From Benincasa hispida (taxonomy: Eukaryota; Streptophyta; Magnoliopsida; Cucurbitales; Cucurbitaceae): a DNA stretch of 64,000 bases. The notes under the pieces are model-generated. The model was not told the origin of the DNA, ran no database searches, and worked only from the letters and a program-made list of their open reading frames with translations. The stretch is taken from contig NC_052359.1 in the NCBI RefSeq assembly GCF_009727055.1, forward strand, positions 60,538,908-60,602,907, given 5' to 3'. Below, piece by piece: positions 37,745-50,500 of this stretch (position 1 is the stretch's first letter; each line of letters begins with the position of its first letter). A program made the position numbers and the translations under genes.

Positions 37745-38590
37745 AATTTTTTTCTAAATTATACAAAATACCTCTAATTTTATAGTTTGTGTAAAAAATA
37801 TCCTTAAAATTTCAAAAGTTTAAAAAATACTCTCAAACTTCCAAAATGAAGTAAAAAATATCCTTGCTATTAGTTTTGGATGAAACCGCTAATATTTTGC
37901 GTAAAAAATAGCCCATCTTACTTCTCTATTGTTCTCTTTTTTTTCTCCCCTCTCTTCTTCAATATCCTCTTAGTCCACTTTTGTTAATTGTTTGACATTT
38001 ATTTATCTAAAATAATAATAATAAATTTGCACACTTCAATAAATGTATATGACTTATTATAAGATAAAAGAGAATAATATAAGCACCAAGATATTTTAGG
38101 ACTTAAATATGTTAACAAAGTTGTATATTGGTAGTTTAGTGCATTTTAATAGTCATCATTGTGGATGATGAAAAGTGTAAGAATAAAAATAATAGAATAA
38201 GAAGGAAAGAAAAAAAGAGAGTATCGGTATAATTTGTTTTAAATCTGGTTCTTTTCAAACAAAAGAGAACTTTAAATATATTAATCGACATACTAATGGT
38301 ATAAGCATTTTTGGAGGTTTTTTTTTCTTAAAAAAAATTGAGTTATTTTGGAATGAGTTAATAACGATTTTTGTTCATGAAATAACTGTGAGGATATTTT
38401 TGAATTTTTTAAATTTTAGGGACATTTTTAAACTTCTGAAAGTTATATTTTTAACACAAAACTTTAATAGTCTAAATCCAAAACTAATTTTTTTTTAATT
38501 TAAAGATATTTTTTAAACTTTTGAAAGTTCATGGGTATTTTTGACACAAAACATAAAGTCCAAAAGAAATTTTTATAATTTAACCAATTC
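37745..38590. mobile_element. Second inverted-repeat element, next to the first
   Basis: The left arm (37745-37870) and the reverse complement of 38385-38580 share TAAATTATA, GTTTTGTGT or GTTTGTGT, CAAAAGTTTAAAAAATA and AATTAGTTTTGGA blocks. It is about 850 bp with no coding capacity. Its left end lies about 140 bp from the previous element. Confidence 0.6.
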
Positions 38591-38756
38591 TTTTTTTATT
38601 AGTATCATTTATGAATATTAACATTGTTATTATTATCTAGTAATTTCAAATAAACTCATTTGATGTAGGATATTTCCAATCAATATTTTATTCATTTTAG
38701 GATATTTCTTTTATGTTCTTCTGTATTACTAGTTGAAAATCTCTCTCTATTAAGAT

Positions 38757-39080
38757 AAGGGGTGTTCATGGGTTGGGTTGAGTTGAAACCTTTTTAGACC
38801 GAACCTAATTATTCAGGTGGTAAAAATTTTCAATTCAAGTAACTCTTATTAAAAAATGAATCCAACCTAACTCAACCATGAAATATTTGGGGTTGTGTTG
38901 GTTCGGGTTAATCGGGTCATCTATTTAAAATGTTATTCTAAAAAGAAGCAAACGTAAATATGTAAAAATCCAATTTAATTATTTTCATATATTAAATTAA
39001 GATTTACAACTCAATTTTAATTTATATAGTGAAATATATGTCAAATATATTGGAAAATGTAAATAACATCACATATATTG
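38757..39080. repeat. Interspersed GGTTGGGTTG-type repeat, copy 2
   Basis: Starts near GGGTTGGGTTGAGTTGAAAC and includes AACCTAACTCAACCATGAAA and GGTTCGGGTTAATCGGGTCA, matching the copy at 46523-47130. Confidence 0.55.
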
Positions 39081-41863
39081 TTCGGTCTACCAAACGATAT
39101 ATTGTACATACTGTCTTATTAATTCACCTATCAAATATATCATGGTTTATTTTTAGAAAATTCATATATAAAGTGCTATGTATATATTAAATATACACTA
39201 TTTTCTCCTTTGAAGCTTCGTGTTGTTTCTTACTTTCATTTACAAAGGACAACAAGTTTTGAAAGTTTAGTGAAACTCTCCTTATTGTGCATGTCTTGAA
39301 AAAAGAAAATTATTTTGAGAAATCTATAGCCATGAGAAATTTTCTTTATGTGCTTCTTTTGGAATTAATATTATTATATAAATTTAAATGAAATTTTGAA
39401 TAACGAGAATTGAAAATGTAAATTGGGTCAAACATTTGTGTATAACAATAACTCATTAGGTTATTCATGTAAAAATAGAAAAGTCTAGATAATTGTATAA
39501 TTAAATTAATTTATATAAGCAATTTAGACAATTGTGTGATTAACTTTATTTATCTAGGTTATATATGTAGAAAGTTTGTTTCTATTTGGTTTGTTGAAAT
39601 GCTAAATTTTGTCTCAATAAATTTTGGAACTTTAAAAAGTGTTTAGTAGGTTTTTTTTTAAACATGTTCATTACAGTTCATAAATTTTAAAGTGTTAAAT
39701 AGATTCTTAAATTTTTAATTTCTTTTGTTTAATGTATTGTTAAAAATTTTCAATTTTGTATCTAGTGTTTTTTTTAATCTAGTCAACATATCTTTTATAT
39801 ATATATATACAAAAAGGTACATCTCGATCAAGCATTTATCTTTATGCATCCTACCAAATTGTTCAATCATAATTTTTGTTTAAAAAGAAATTGTTCAATC
39901 ATAATTTGTCCATGAAAAATATTTAGGTATATCATGAATGACACCTATCTTTGTACATCTGACCAAACTGTTCAATCATAACTTAACATGTGGCAAAATT
40001 TTCTCATTTCTTTTTTGAAATATTTTAATTCATTTTGGGTGTGAGTGAAGAGAGTGGGATGCACAAAAATGGTGCATTTTGGGATTCACCAAAATATTGT
40101 CCTTTGCCACATGACAAGTTTTTCTTACTTTTTATAAAATAATAATAAATAATATATAATATAATAATATATTTATATATATATATTGTGTGTATGAAGA
40201 GAGTTGATGAATAAAGGTGGGTTGCACTTAAGTATTACCATTTTTAAAATTCACAAATCCACTCAACATAAAATTAAAATTTTAAAGTTTCATTAAAGAT
40301 AAAATTTATTTTTGTATCAACTTTTAAATATGTACCAATTAAAAGTATCTATCAAGTTTGAATGTTCAGCTTTATGTTCAAATTCTCCGCCCTTTGGAGC
40401 TTTAAAACTTTTTCAATTCTAATCTCTAGACTTTCAAATTTTCAATCTTGATATATGAATTCTCAATAAATCTCTCAAACTTAATACATGTTGCTAGTTT
40501 ATCGTTTATTTTTCTAAAAACACTTCATTATCTATGAGACTCTCCACTATAAATTTTGGAAACATATTACAAAATATATTTTCCTGTATGTTAAAAAATC
40601 ATGTGAAAGTAGCCCATAATATAAATTTTAGGTGATGTGTCAAATTAAAAAATTAGTTGGCAATGAGATGAGTAGCCCTCTTTCTTGTAAAAAGTATAAG
40701 ATTTCTTGATCTTTTCAATGTGATAACACAGAATCTTATCACAAAACCAATTGACAATGAGAGGAGTAACTAGTCTATTTTATAAAAACTGTGAGGTCCA
40801 TGGATTTATCCAATGTGAGATTCTCAACATGCCTCCTCAAAATAGTGTCTCTTTTAGGTTCACCATTCTTTATATTTTTTATATGAGAAAAAATATATAT
40901 TTTTTTTTCATTAACACCCATCACTTTTTTTCCTTTCCTTTTCCCATCACCCCTTCTTGTGCTGTTTCTCTATAAATACTCTTTTCTTCTTCACATTCCT
41001 CTTGTTCATTCAAATATTTAACAAATACTTCTAGAAAAAGTTAAACCATGAAAATCTAAAAGCAACCAAAACTTTTTTTTTTTTTGGTAGAAAGAAGAAA
41101 AGACAAAAGAAAAAGGGGGACTATTACGTTGGTTTGTGCTAAAGAACACGTAGATTTTCCACCATATAATATATTCAAAATATTAACGCGACATATATAT
41201 AAAAAGAAAGCATATCATAACATGCGAACGGTGGACCATTTCTTATCCCCTTGTTATTTAGAAAAATTTTCAACCAAAAAAAATTATTTACACAAAATAG
41301 TAAAATTTAATCTTTTTTATAGAGACGGATAGATTTTGATAGAAATTTATCAACGTCTATCAATAATAAAAATTGATAGAAATCTATCATTGATACTATG
41401 TGATAGACAATATCTGTATTTTTCTGTTATTTGTATAAATAATTTGACATTTTTTCTATATAAAAAAATTTCTTTAAAAATACTAATCAATCTAGATATA
41501 AAAATTATAGAGGCTTTAAAATTAGAAATTTAACTATCTCATCTCACATATTATCAGAATGAGATTATCAGAAAGGAAAAAAAGAAGGAATGAAAAGAAA
41601 AGGACAAAAAAAAACAAAACAATCATAACAAAATTAAAAGGTCACAAGAACCTCCCACGGTGAAAAAAACTCACGTGTAATCTAAATTAAAAGCTCTCAT
41701 CCATTTTTTTAATCACCCACTAGGTAATATATAAATAAATATATAAAATTTTAGTGGTGTGTTATATTTTAGAGATAAAAACCAATTTTATGTTAATACA
41801 TCAGTTAAATCTTAAAAATTTGGTTGAATTTACAAAGCAGTCCGTTTGACACAAAATTGAAAT
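39081..41863. other. AT-rich intergenic region
   Basis: No gene recognised. It contains a duplicated block with TGTTCAATCATAA (39815-39975, three occurrences), AT-rich runs, and at 40630-40840 two related blocks (GGCAATGAGATGAGTAGC and GACAATGAGAGGAGTAAC, each followed by CAATGTGA), which are fragments of a dispersed repeat. TCTATCA-type units lie at 41325-41410. Confidence 0.45.
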
Positions 41864-43049
41864 CACTATAATAATTTTTATCTATTTCGATATTTTTTTC
41901 TGACGCATATATTTTTATTGACATAGACGTATTTATCCTGATGAAAATTCAATTCATCGGTCAAAATAGAGCAAGTGTACATTTTTTTAAAAAGAAAAAA
42001 ATTATGTTGATAAAATTTCGGACTTATCCCAACGAAAATATGCATAGACAAAAGTCATTAAAAAAACCTACACTTTCCTTTTTCCCTTTTTTCCTTTTTT
42101 TCAATTTTTCCTTTCCCAATTTTAATCAGAGTGTACTAGACGATTAATTTTTCATATGAATTTATAAAATTTCATTTGAATCATAAAAATTTATAAACTT
42201 ATATAACTTTATAAAACTTACAAAAAAATTTCAAACCAAATGATGAATTTAAAACCACACAAAATTCGTCTGGATATTTCCCCCGACTCTTCCTTTCCCT
42301 TTTACTTTTTCTTTCCCCTACTTTCCCTTTCCCCTCCATTTTTTTACACAGACGGTCGTCGCCACGCACTGTTGAACTCCGATGCTCCAACTTCTTTGAA
42401 TATGCTTTTTGTTGGTTGAACTTTAACGCCCCAACGCTGCCGCACGCTACCTTCGAAGGCGTTGGTTCTCCTTGTCTTTACTTTTTTCTAACAAATGTGT
42501 CTGTGGATTGTGTTTGTGTTATCATTCTGATAAGAGATTTTTATGTTAAAAAGCAAAATCATGAAACAAGAACATAAGTAACTTTTCTTTTTAATCCCTT
42601 TTCCAAATCAACGGAGAAGCAATTAATAGACTCATATGTCATTTTCACCAAAAATATGTAGAAGTTTGTTTTTAGTAGAGAACATATTAAAAATGAACTG
42701 ATTCAGAATCTTTTTCCCTTTTGCTATCTAGGAGTAGAGATGCAATATAGATAATATTTCACATTCATACATTCTATCTCCTCTACAAAGTATTTTGCAT
42801 TTATGTTATTAATACATGCTCAGTGTTAGTTTGCATTTAATCTCTTTTAGGAAGAACAAGTTGTTCATGACAAAAAAAAATAAATAAAAAAAAATTACCC
42901 TTATGAATGAAAGTAAAATCTACAAATCAGTACTAAATATATAATTTTTCAACTAGGAGAAAATAAGAGTAGTTGAAACATCAAGCAATTGATGCTAAAA
43001 AACCATTATAAATATAGTTGACAATATAAGAGGAGATTAGAAAATCATC

Positions 43050-43355
43050 ACAAGATGGACTTGAATCAATAACGGAGGAAATTATTTGTGAACAGGTTTT
43101 GGGAAAACGATCAAGCCACACTAAAGGTATTGAATGGAACCCAAAACCCAATTTAGCTACAAGTGGTACATCTTCCTCGCAAATTGAGAAAGATATTGGG
43201 AATAAGTATGAAAAACTTGAGGCGAGGTGATAAGCTTAAAGGAAGAAAATACCATGTTGAAGTCAATAGTTTCAGGTTTTCAAAATCAATTGACTGAAAT
43301 CACAAGACAGTTTGTTGCGCAACAAAAGCAAGGAGATGAACCTTCGAACAACTAG
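43050..43355 (+). pseudogene. CACTA-associated Transposase_24-like (Ptta/En/Spm) fragment
   Basis: The frame reads EIICEQVLGKRSSHTKGIEW, then NPKPN, and stops after KLEAR. A second frame gives LKEENTMLKSIVSGFQNQLT and QFVAQQKQ and ends at 43353-43355. The VLGxRSxHxKG-x-NPKP signature followed by a coiled coil of the EEN-L type is characteristic of the plant transposase family Ptta/En/Spm (Transposase_24). One frame change and an internal stop show decay. Confidence 0.7.
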
Positions 43356-43385
43356 GTATGTTATGATATTTTCAGTTCTTGGTTA

Positions 43386-43540
43386 GTGGATTTAGGAACT
43401 TAATTTGGTTGTTATGTGGCTATCCTGCAGTTATGGTAGCCACGTCAAATATGAGTATTTTAGTGGATTTAGGAACTTCATTTGTTTGTTTTGTGGCTAT
43501 CGTGCAGTTATGGTAGCCACTTTAAATATGTATATTTTAG
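43386..43540. repeat. 77-bp direct repeat, two units
   Basis: Units begin GTGGATTTAGGAACTT at 43386 and 43463 and both end TGCAGTTATGGTAGCCAC plus flank. A few substitutions separate them. Confidence 0.75.
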
Positions 43541-43571
43541 GGTATTTGTTGTCATTTCGTAGTTTAAATGG

Positions 43572-44400
43572 CATTTAGGTGGAACTAGGACACGTTTGTA
43601 GCTTGGGAGAGGGAGATGTATATGTTGTAATTATTTTTTAGATCATCTTGAAGTCTAATTGTGCACTTTAAAGGAACTTTGTTCTTAGCTTATTTGTAGG
43701 GTTCCAAGAGTTGAGTTATATGCTTTTAGGACCATCGGATGACAGATTTAGTCTTGAAAGAAATTTAAATAGATTTAGGGGGAGGGATTCACTTCGACAC
43801 TTTTATATGTTTGTTGCTACTTGTGGTTTAAATAACATTTAGGTGGGACTAAGACACGTTCGTAGCTTGGAGGGGGGAGGGGGGTGTATATGTTGTAATT
43901 GTTTTTTAGATTATCTTGAAGCCTAATTGTGCACTTTAAAGGAACTTTGTTCTTGGCTTATTTGTAGGGATCCGAGAGTTGAGTTATATGCTTTTAGGAC
44001 TATCGAATGATGGGTTTAGTCTTGAAAGAAATTTGGGTGGATTTAGAGGGGAGGGGTTCACTTCGACGCATTCTATGTATTTGTTTCTACTTTATGGTTT
44101 TAATGGCATTTAGGTGGAACTAGGACATGTTCGTAGCTTTGGGGGATGTATATGTTGTAATTGTTTTTTAGATTATCTTGAAGCCTAATTGTGCACTTTA
44201 AAGGAACTTTGTTCTTGGCTTATTTATAGGGATCCTATGCTTTTAGGACTACCGAATGACAGACTTAGTCTTGAAAAAAATTTAGGTGGATTTAGGGGGG
44301 AGGGATTCACTTCGACGCTTTCTATACATTTGTTGCTACTTTATTAAGTGACATGATTGTAGCTTGGGGGGGAGGGATTCACGTCTTAATTATAACCACT
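43572..44400. repeat. Tandem array of about 265-270 bp units inside the CACTA relic
   Basis: Units start with CATTTAGGTGGAACTAGGAC or variants at 43572, 43836 and 44107, and a degraded partial unit follows. Each holds the same phrases in order: TATATGTTGTAATT, GTGCACTTTAAAGGAACTTT, TGCTTTTAGGAC, TTTAGTCTTGAAA and AGGGATTCACTTCGAC or GGGGTTCACTTCGAC. Confidence 0.85.
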
Positions 44401-45989
44401 TTATAACATTTTAGATAGTAAAATGATTGTTCGTGGTGTCCATGTTTTAATTATGAACATTGGCGACATGTTTGTAGTTTGAAAGGGGATCATTTCTCAT
44501 AACCATTTTAAACATTTTATTTAATTCTTTGTGTGGTTGTTAAGATCTTTTTGTGCATTTTTCTTTTGTTGATTTTAATAAATCTTTCATAATATTTGTT
44601 TTTCCTACTTCAAGTTTTTAATGTAAATTCTTAAAGATCATTTTTTGGAAAATGCGAGACGATTTTGAGATGATTACTTAGTTTGGTTTAGTATCTCATT
44701 TAGTTGGGCTTAGGGAAGATTAAACTTTTTGTGTGTAGGAGATTTGTAAGAAGCTAGAAAAGCTCAAATTTAATTGTACACATAGTTTTTGTTTGTAAAA
44801 TTTTATAGCTTATGTATTGAATGTTAGTCTTATTTTTAAATATATAATTTAGTCTTATTTTTAAATGTATAAGCTTACTTTTGTTATATTTGTCTCCAAT
44901 TGATTTGTTTGAAGATTAATTTTTGTTTTTGCATAATTAGATATTGAGGAAATAAAAATTTGGTTGTTTAATTGTTACAAAAAATATACAAAATTATAAA
45001 CAACTTATGCCGATGCATATGAACGTTGGTAGAAATCTGTCAATTGAATTGAAAATTTTTGTTGTTTAGAAATATATTTTGTTGGGAATTACATATGCCA
45101 ACCCAAAAAAAAATTGTTAGCAAAACCTATCCCGATATTTTTAGTACCTTGCTGGCGTTTTTTGCGTAGATAAAGGTAAAAATTCTTGTAGTGTAATGAG
45201 ATTATATTACACATAAATACTTATTTTATATTCAATAGAATCATAATTTTCTTGAGTATGTCTCATAAAGTTCAAAAACCTATTAAGCACATTAAAAAAT
45301 TAGTATATATAAATAAACTAAACATGTAATTTGACATTTTATTTATTAAAAATAGATTAAAATACCATTTTATCCTCGTACTTTGAGTTTTGTAAAAGTT
45401 TAATTGATGTGCTTTCAATTGTCAAATTTTAGTTCATGTATTTTCAACCATCTTAAAATTAGTTTATGTTCTTTAAATAAATCTTAATACTTAATCATTC
45501 CATGTTAATTTTTATTAAAATTGATTAATAATAATAAATTTCATTAAAGAAAAAACAGTACTTATGTAAATATATATTCTCACAATTCATAAATGGAATG
45601 CTCAAAATGACATCTTTTTATTGAGAATAAACAAACAATTAACAACTAACCTCACTAATTTTAAATTTTATTGAAAATATATCGATTATAATTCGTCGAT
45701 TGGAGAAGGAAATATACAAGTTAAAGTACCATTATGGTCTCTATAATTTAAAGTTTGTTTAATTTTAATTAATGTATTTTTAATAAATCTTAAATTTAGT
45801 CCCTCAAAATTAACTTTGATCAATATTGATTAAATAATAATAATAATAATGTTCATACAAGAAAAATGCAAGATGTATATATGTTTTCGAAATTGTGAAA
45901 AAACTAATAGATAATAAAAAAAATGGTTAGAACCAAAACTAGACAATTAAAAATACATATATCAAAATATAACAAAAATAAAATACAAA

Positions 45990-46450
45990 GACTAAGTAGA
46001 TGTTTGGACCTCAACTTCAAATGAAATAGCTCACTCCATGTTTGATACTCCAATTATAGTAACTGATGTTTCTAATTACGATGACCTACAATTAACTACA
46101 TTATAACTATTTCAAATCCATTTATGTTACAGTGTTTACTATTTCATACTCGTCCTTTCTTTCTCTATTTATTACCATATTTACAATTTGGTATAGTTTG
46201 TACCCTAAACACAAACTATTATAAATTAGGAGGTGTTTAGGGCATTGACTTAGTCATGTTAGTTTATGGTTGTTATAATCTATAGATTATGATAGTTCAT
46301 GTTTGGGTTGCAAACTATTTTAGTTTGGATAGGAAACAGTAAACATTGTATCAAAGAGAATAAATAGAGAATGAGTAGGAAATAGTAACACTTATATATT
46401 TTTCTAGTATTAGAGGAGTACCATACTCCCCTTATTCACACTATAAATTT
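45990..46450. mobile_element. Small inverted-repeat (MITE-like) element
   Basis: ACAGTGTTTACTATTTCATACTC at about 46130 pairs with the reverse complement of the sequence near 46320-46395, which contains GAATGAGTAGGAAATAGTAA. CTCTATTTATT also pairs. The outer limits are uncertain. Confidence 0.45.
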
Positions 46451-46522
46451 GTGATAAAAAATATTTATTTGTGGACCCATATTAATGTTAGTGGGTCCCA
46501 CCCTACTTTTAAAAATGTGTTA

Positions 46523-47130
46523 ACGTAGATTGGATTAGGATGAATAGGGTTGAATGCTTTTTTAGACCAAACCTAATTGTTCGAATCATAAATTTCTTCA
46601 ATATAGATAACCATCTTTAAAAAATGAACCCAACCTAACACAACCATGAAACATTAGGGTTGGGTTGGTTCGAGTTACTCGGGTCATTTGTTTACATTTT
46701 TTTTCTAAAAGAAGTAAAATGTCAATAAGTACAAATTTGATTTGATTATCTTCATATATTGAATAAAGATTAACAATTCAATTTTAATTTGTATAATGTA
46801 AAATATCTTTCCAAAATGCTAAAAATTATTTTTAGGAGTTGTTGGAGAATAAATTTCCAAAAAACTAATGAAATCAAATAAAACTAAAATAAATATATGT
46901 ATATCTAATTGTATCATAAGTAAAAATATATATATATATTAACAATAAGTCGGGTTAGTTCGAGTTGGTTTAAGATATTTTAAGCAAACCCATAAACCAA
47001 CATAATATATAAAATTTTCATTTTATTTGAACTAAATCCAACCCAAATAAATTGATAATTCAATTCAAATCATACAAGTTGAGTCGAATTGATCGATTTT
47101 TTTCTAGTTATCAATTTTTTTAACACCACT
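46523..47130. repeat. Interspersed GGTTGGGTTGG-type repeat, copy 3
   Basis: Contains AACCCAACCTAACACAACCA, GGGTTGGGTTGGTTCGAGTT and CGGGTCATTTG in the same order as the copy at 38757-39080. Confidence 0.55.
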
Positions 47131-47520
47131 AATATGTGAGGATAATACGGAATATTGTCCATACTATGAGAATATAGGAAAGAGGACTCGAAATGGTATT
47201 CCGTAACTAATTATAGATTATAATGGATGCCGAAACACCCACTATTCTAACACAGAGACTAAAATCACAGACAACACCCCTTAAATGATATTTTAAGAGG
47301 AGAAATTGCGGGAGAAGCAAATATATTGAAATTGGGAGAGTTGATGACCAAGCCCTACGTACCAGGGGGAGGTGGGAACGCAACGCAATCAATCAATTTC
47401 TGACACACGTACACACACCTTGTAAAATACCTCATTCTCCACTCCCAATGTCCAACACAAACGAACAAATCTCTCTTTATTTCTCTCTCTCTCTTCCCTT
47501 GATTTCTTCTCTGAATTCCT

Positions 47521-50500
47521 ATGGATCTCCAATGGCTTCTCGATTTCCTTCAAGGAATGACCAAGCCTTTTCTCGCCACCGCCATTGTCGCCCTCGCCGT
47601 TCTTCTCTCTTACTTCCAGAAACTCGGCCTCGAAGGCGAAATGATCTACGCCATTTTCAGAGCTTTTCTTCAGCTCTCTGTTATTGGCTTTGTTCTTCAG
47701 TTCATCTTCAACCAGCAAAACCTTGCTTGGATCCTTCTCGCCTATCTTTTCATGGTAACCTTTTTTCTGCCTTCAAACTGTTTGATCTTTGGTCTCTGAG
47801 GATCTTTCATTCTTACTTTTACATCATTTTTTTAAAATTATACTCCAAATCAACTCACTGAAATTTACTTGGATCCACCAAAATTTGGTATAATTAGAGT
47901 TTATGGAAGAATTTTAAGTTCAAAGAACATTCTTGATTTGTGAATTCTCGTAGTTGCTTAAATCTTTCAATTGATTGGTAATTTGAATTTCTAAATTCGA
48001 ACCTCCTAAATCATTTCCTCCTCCGATTCATATTGATTTTTACTGGCTTGGATATTCTATAAAATTTTAAGCGGAATTTTTCTTAACCTACCATCTTATT
48101 TTTTAGTTGATCGATGATTTAACCTAGAGTTAAATGATAATATAATATTATATTTGTCGATAATTTTATCAGCTTAATGTGTTGGGTTGGGTAATTATTA
48201 CAGAATTAAAGTTTAAATGCTATACTATAAACTATTTTTTAAACTAAAACTAATTAAAATATTTTTAAATTTTGGAAATTATTAGATGCACACATTTGTA
48301 ATTTATCCAGTTTTCCTTCTCTTCTCTTGAGACTTTGGGAAATATATAAGTCGGTTCTCTTATGCCTTCCTGATTTGTTTTTCATTTCCTAAAACAGAGC
48401 TAAAAGAGTTAACTTCTAGAAAGTTCTTTTTCTTTTTTCGAGATTATACGACTTTCAAATATTTGCAACAGGTCATATTAATTTCTTTTTTTTAATAATT
48501 TTAATTAGAAGGTGATATAAGTTATATCACTTAAGTACAATTGGGTTACACCAATATTTTGTACAACCTACGCTGCATCTAATAAAAAACTATCATATGT
48601 CAATTTTATTTATTCTTTTTTTGTATGGTAAAGAGAAGAATCATATAAATTGCACCTAATGATTCTTTGTTTGTGGGTGTCGTGCTCATGAGCATTTTTT
48701 TTAAAAAAAAAATAATAATAAAAAGATGATATTATTGGAATTAAAATTTGAAGCAATTTTTTTTTTATTTTTTTTGAATAATTTTGTAAAAACTTTTTTG
48801 GATGCTATTGATTTCATTCGGGAATCTTTATTTCCTTCTTTAGTTGAAAGTATCTTATCCTTTGATTTTACTTTTTATAAATAATAAAAAAATTGATTTT
48901 ATAAAATAGTTTTCCGCGTTTGTGTAGAAAAGACTAAGGTGTAACTATATTATTTTGGTCATATATTATGATTTTTGTTTATTTGGTTGTTTCATTTTAG
49001 TTTAAATATTTTCTTTTGTTCATTTTATCAATGTATTTTTGGAATGTTTATTTTTAATTTTTATATTTATGAAGAAAAATAAAGTGACCCTTTTGTCACT
49101 TTATTGTCATTTTCATCCCACATTTTCTATCAAAATTTTAACATGACATTTTGTTCACTAATGTAAGGAGTTATTTGGGGAAAAAATGATGTTAAAGTGT
49201 GATGGTCAACTTGGGACTGATCGTGACCATGTGCAAATTTTATGCGCTGATTATAAATATCAAAGTCTATAGTCCAAATTTGGGGATTTTAAATTTTGAT
49301 GGTAAATATATAATTCTTTTATGAGGCAAGTTACAAATTTAATCATTATCAATTTCAGGTCAACTTTAATTCAATTGTTGTAGGTGTTTAGAATATTGAG
49401 ATAATATATATTTATTGTTTTATACGTTTGTATGTATTATAATCTTATAATTTGATTAAATCTCATAAACTATTTTCGTCGAAATACCTGACATCATTTT
49501 ATATATTTATTTACATGGTTGTGTTTTGTTTTTAATTCAGTTAAGATTTGTGCGATATAAAATATGGAGAAAATGAGATGTTTTGTGATCTTTAGTTTAT
49601 AAGTTAACATATTTTTATTCTTGTCCCATGTGGTACAAATTAGTTGGTAAGTATATTTTTTTTTTTTTGTCTAAAAAAGATCAAAGGGGAATCGGTTGAA
49701 TTAATGGTAGTCACCTACTTAGAATTTAATATCATATGAGTTTCTTTAACATCCAAATGTTGTAAGGTTAAGCGGTTGTCACGTGAGATTAGTCGAAGTG
49801 TACATGAGCTGACCCTGACACTCACGAAATAAATATATATATTTGGTTTGAAATTTATGTATAAATTGTACATTTGGGTCCATACAATTTGGACATATTT
49901 TCATTTTGATTATTTTCATTGAAAAAAAGGTTTCAATTTAACTTGGTCTTAATGTTAATTTACTCCATATGGTACTATAAAATTTTTAAGCTTTTATAAA
50001 AGCTATCTATTACACACTTGAAAAATCTACATATTTATTTCTTTGTTTTTTTAGCATAACTCTAAACTTTCATACAATCAACTAATACAGTTAAGCAAAC
50101 AGGAACCATCATCCCATTTTCACAAAAATCAATCGATCAAGTTGGTAATCTAATAAAAATTGTTTGTCCAATTTGATGAAACTGTGGAAACTAAATTAAA
50201 ATGAAACTTTTGAAACTATAGGAATCAAATTAGAATTGAAAATTTAAAAATTATAGATTCCGTTTGGCAACTATTTTGTCTTGTGTTTTTTGTTTTTAAA
50301 AATTAAGTCTATTTTTTCCTCAATTCTTATAATGATTTATCTATTTCAGTGGTTGAAGTCTTAGTTAAATTCAGAAAACAAAAAGAAGTTTTGAAAAGCT
50401 TTTTTTTTTTTTTTTTTTCAAATGTTGACTTAGTTTTTTAAATCATTGGTAAGAGGAAGATAACAAAGGAAGAAAATTTGAGGTGAAAATAGTGTCTATA

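Larger units (their letters stand above)
41864..45193 (+). mobile_element. CACTA (En/Spm) DNA transposon relic
   Basis: The left end starts CACTATAATAATTTTTATCT (41864). The reverse complement of the right end starts CACTACAAGAATTTTTACCT (45193 leftward); only a few of these 20 positions differ. CACTACAAGAAAAA-type termini define plant CACTA elements. Inside is a transposase-related relic (43050-43355) followed by a direct-repeat array (43386-44400). Candidate 3-bp target sites (AAT on the left, TAA on the right) do not match exactly. The element is 3.3 kb, far shorter than an autonomous copy. Confidence 0.75.
45194..47520. other. Repeat-rich upstream flank of the ALS3 gene
   Basis: Two related blocks (45345-45600 and 45715-45920) share TAAAGTACCATT, TAATTTTTATTAAAATTGAT-type and CATATTAT-type phrases and belong to the GGTCCCTATACTTT family. 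45990-46450 holds an inverted-repeat element (arms near 46125-46210 and 46315-46395, with CTATTTATT and GTTTACTATTTC blocks). 46523-47130 is copy 3 of the GGTTGGGTTGG repeat. 47400-47520 is less AT-rich, with CT-rich sequence before the ATG, probably the ALS3 5' leader. Confidence 0.5.

Noticed and set aside
41325..41410. CRISPR-like array of TCTATCA units
   Set aside because: Units are short, irregular and self-complementary without unique spacers, and the host is a plant nuclear genome.
47448..47861. 137-codon frame over ALS3 exon 1
   Set aside because: A different frame from the conserved ALS3 exon and it runs into intron 1.
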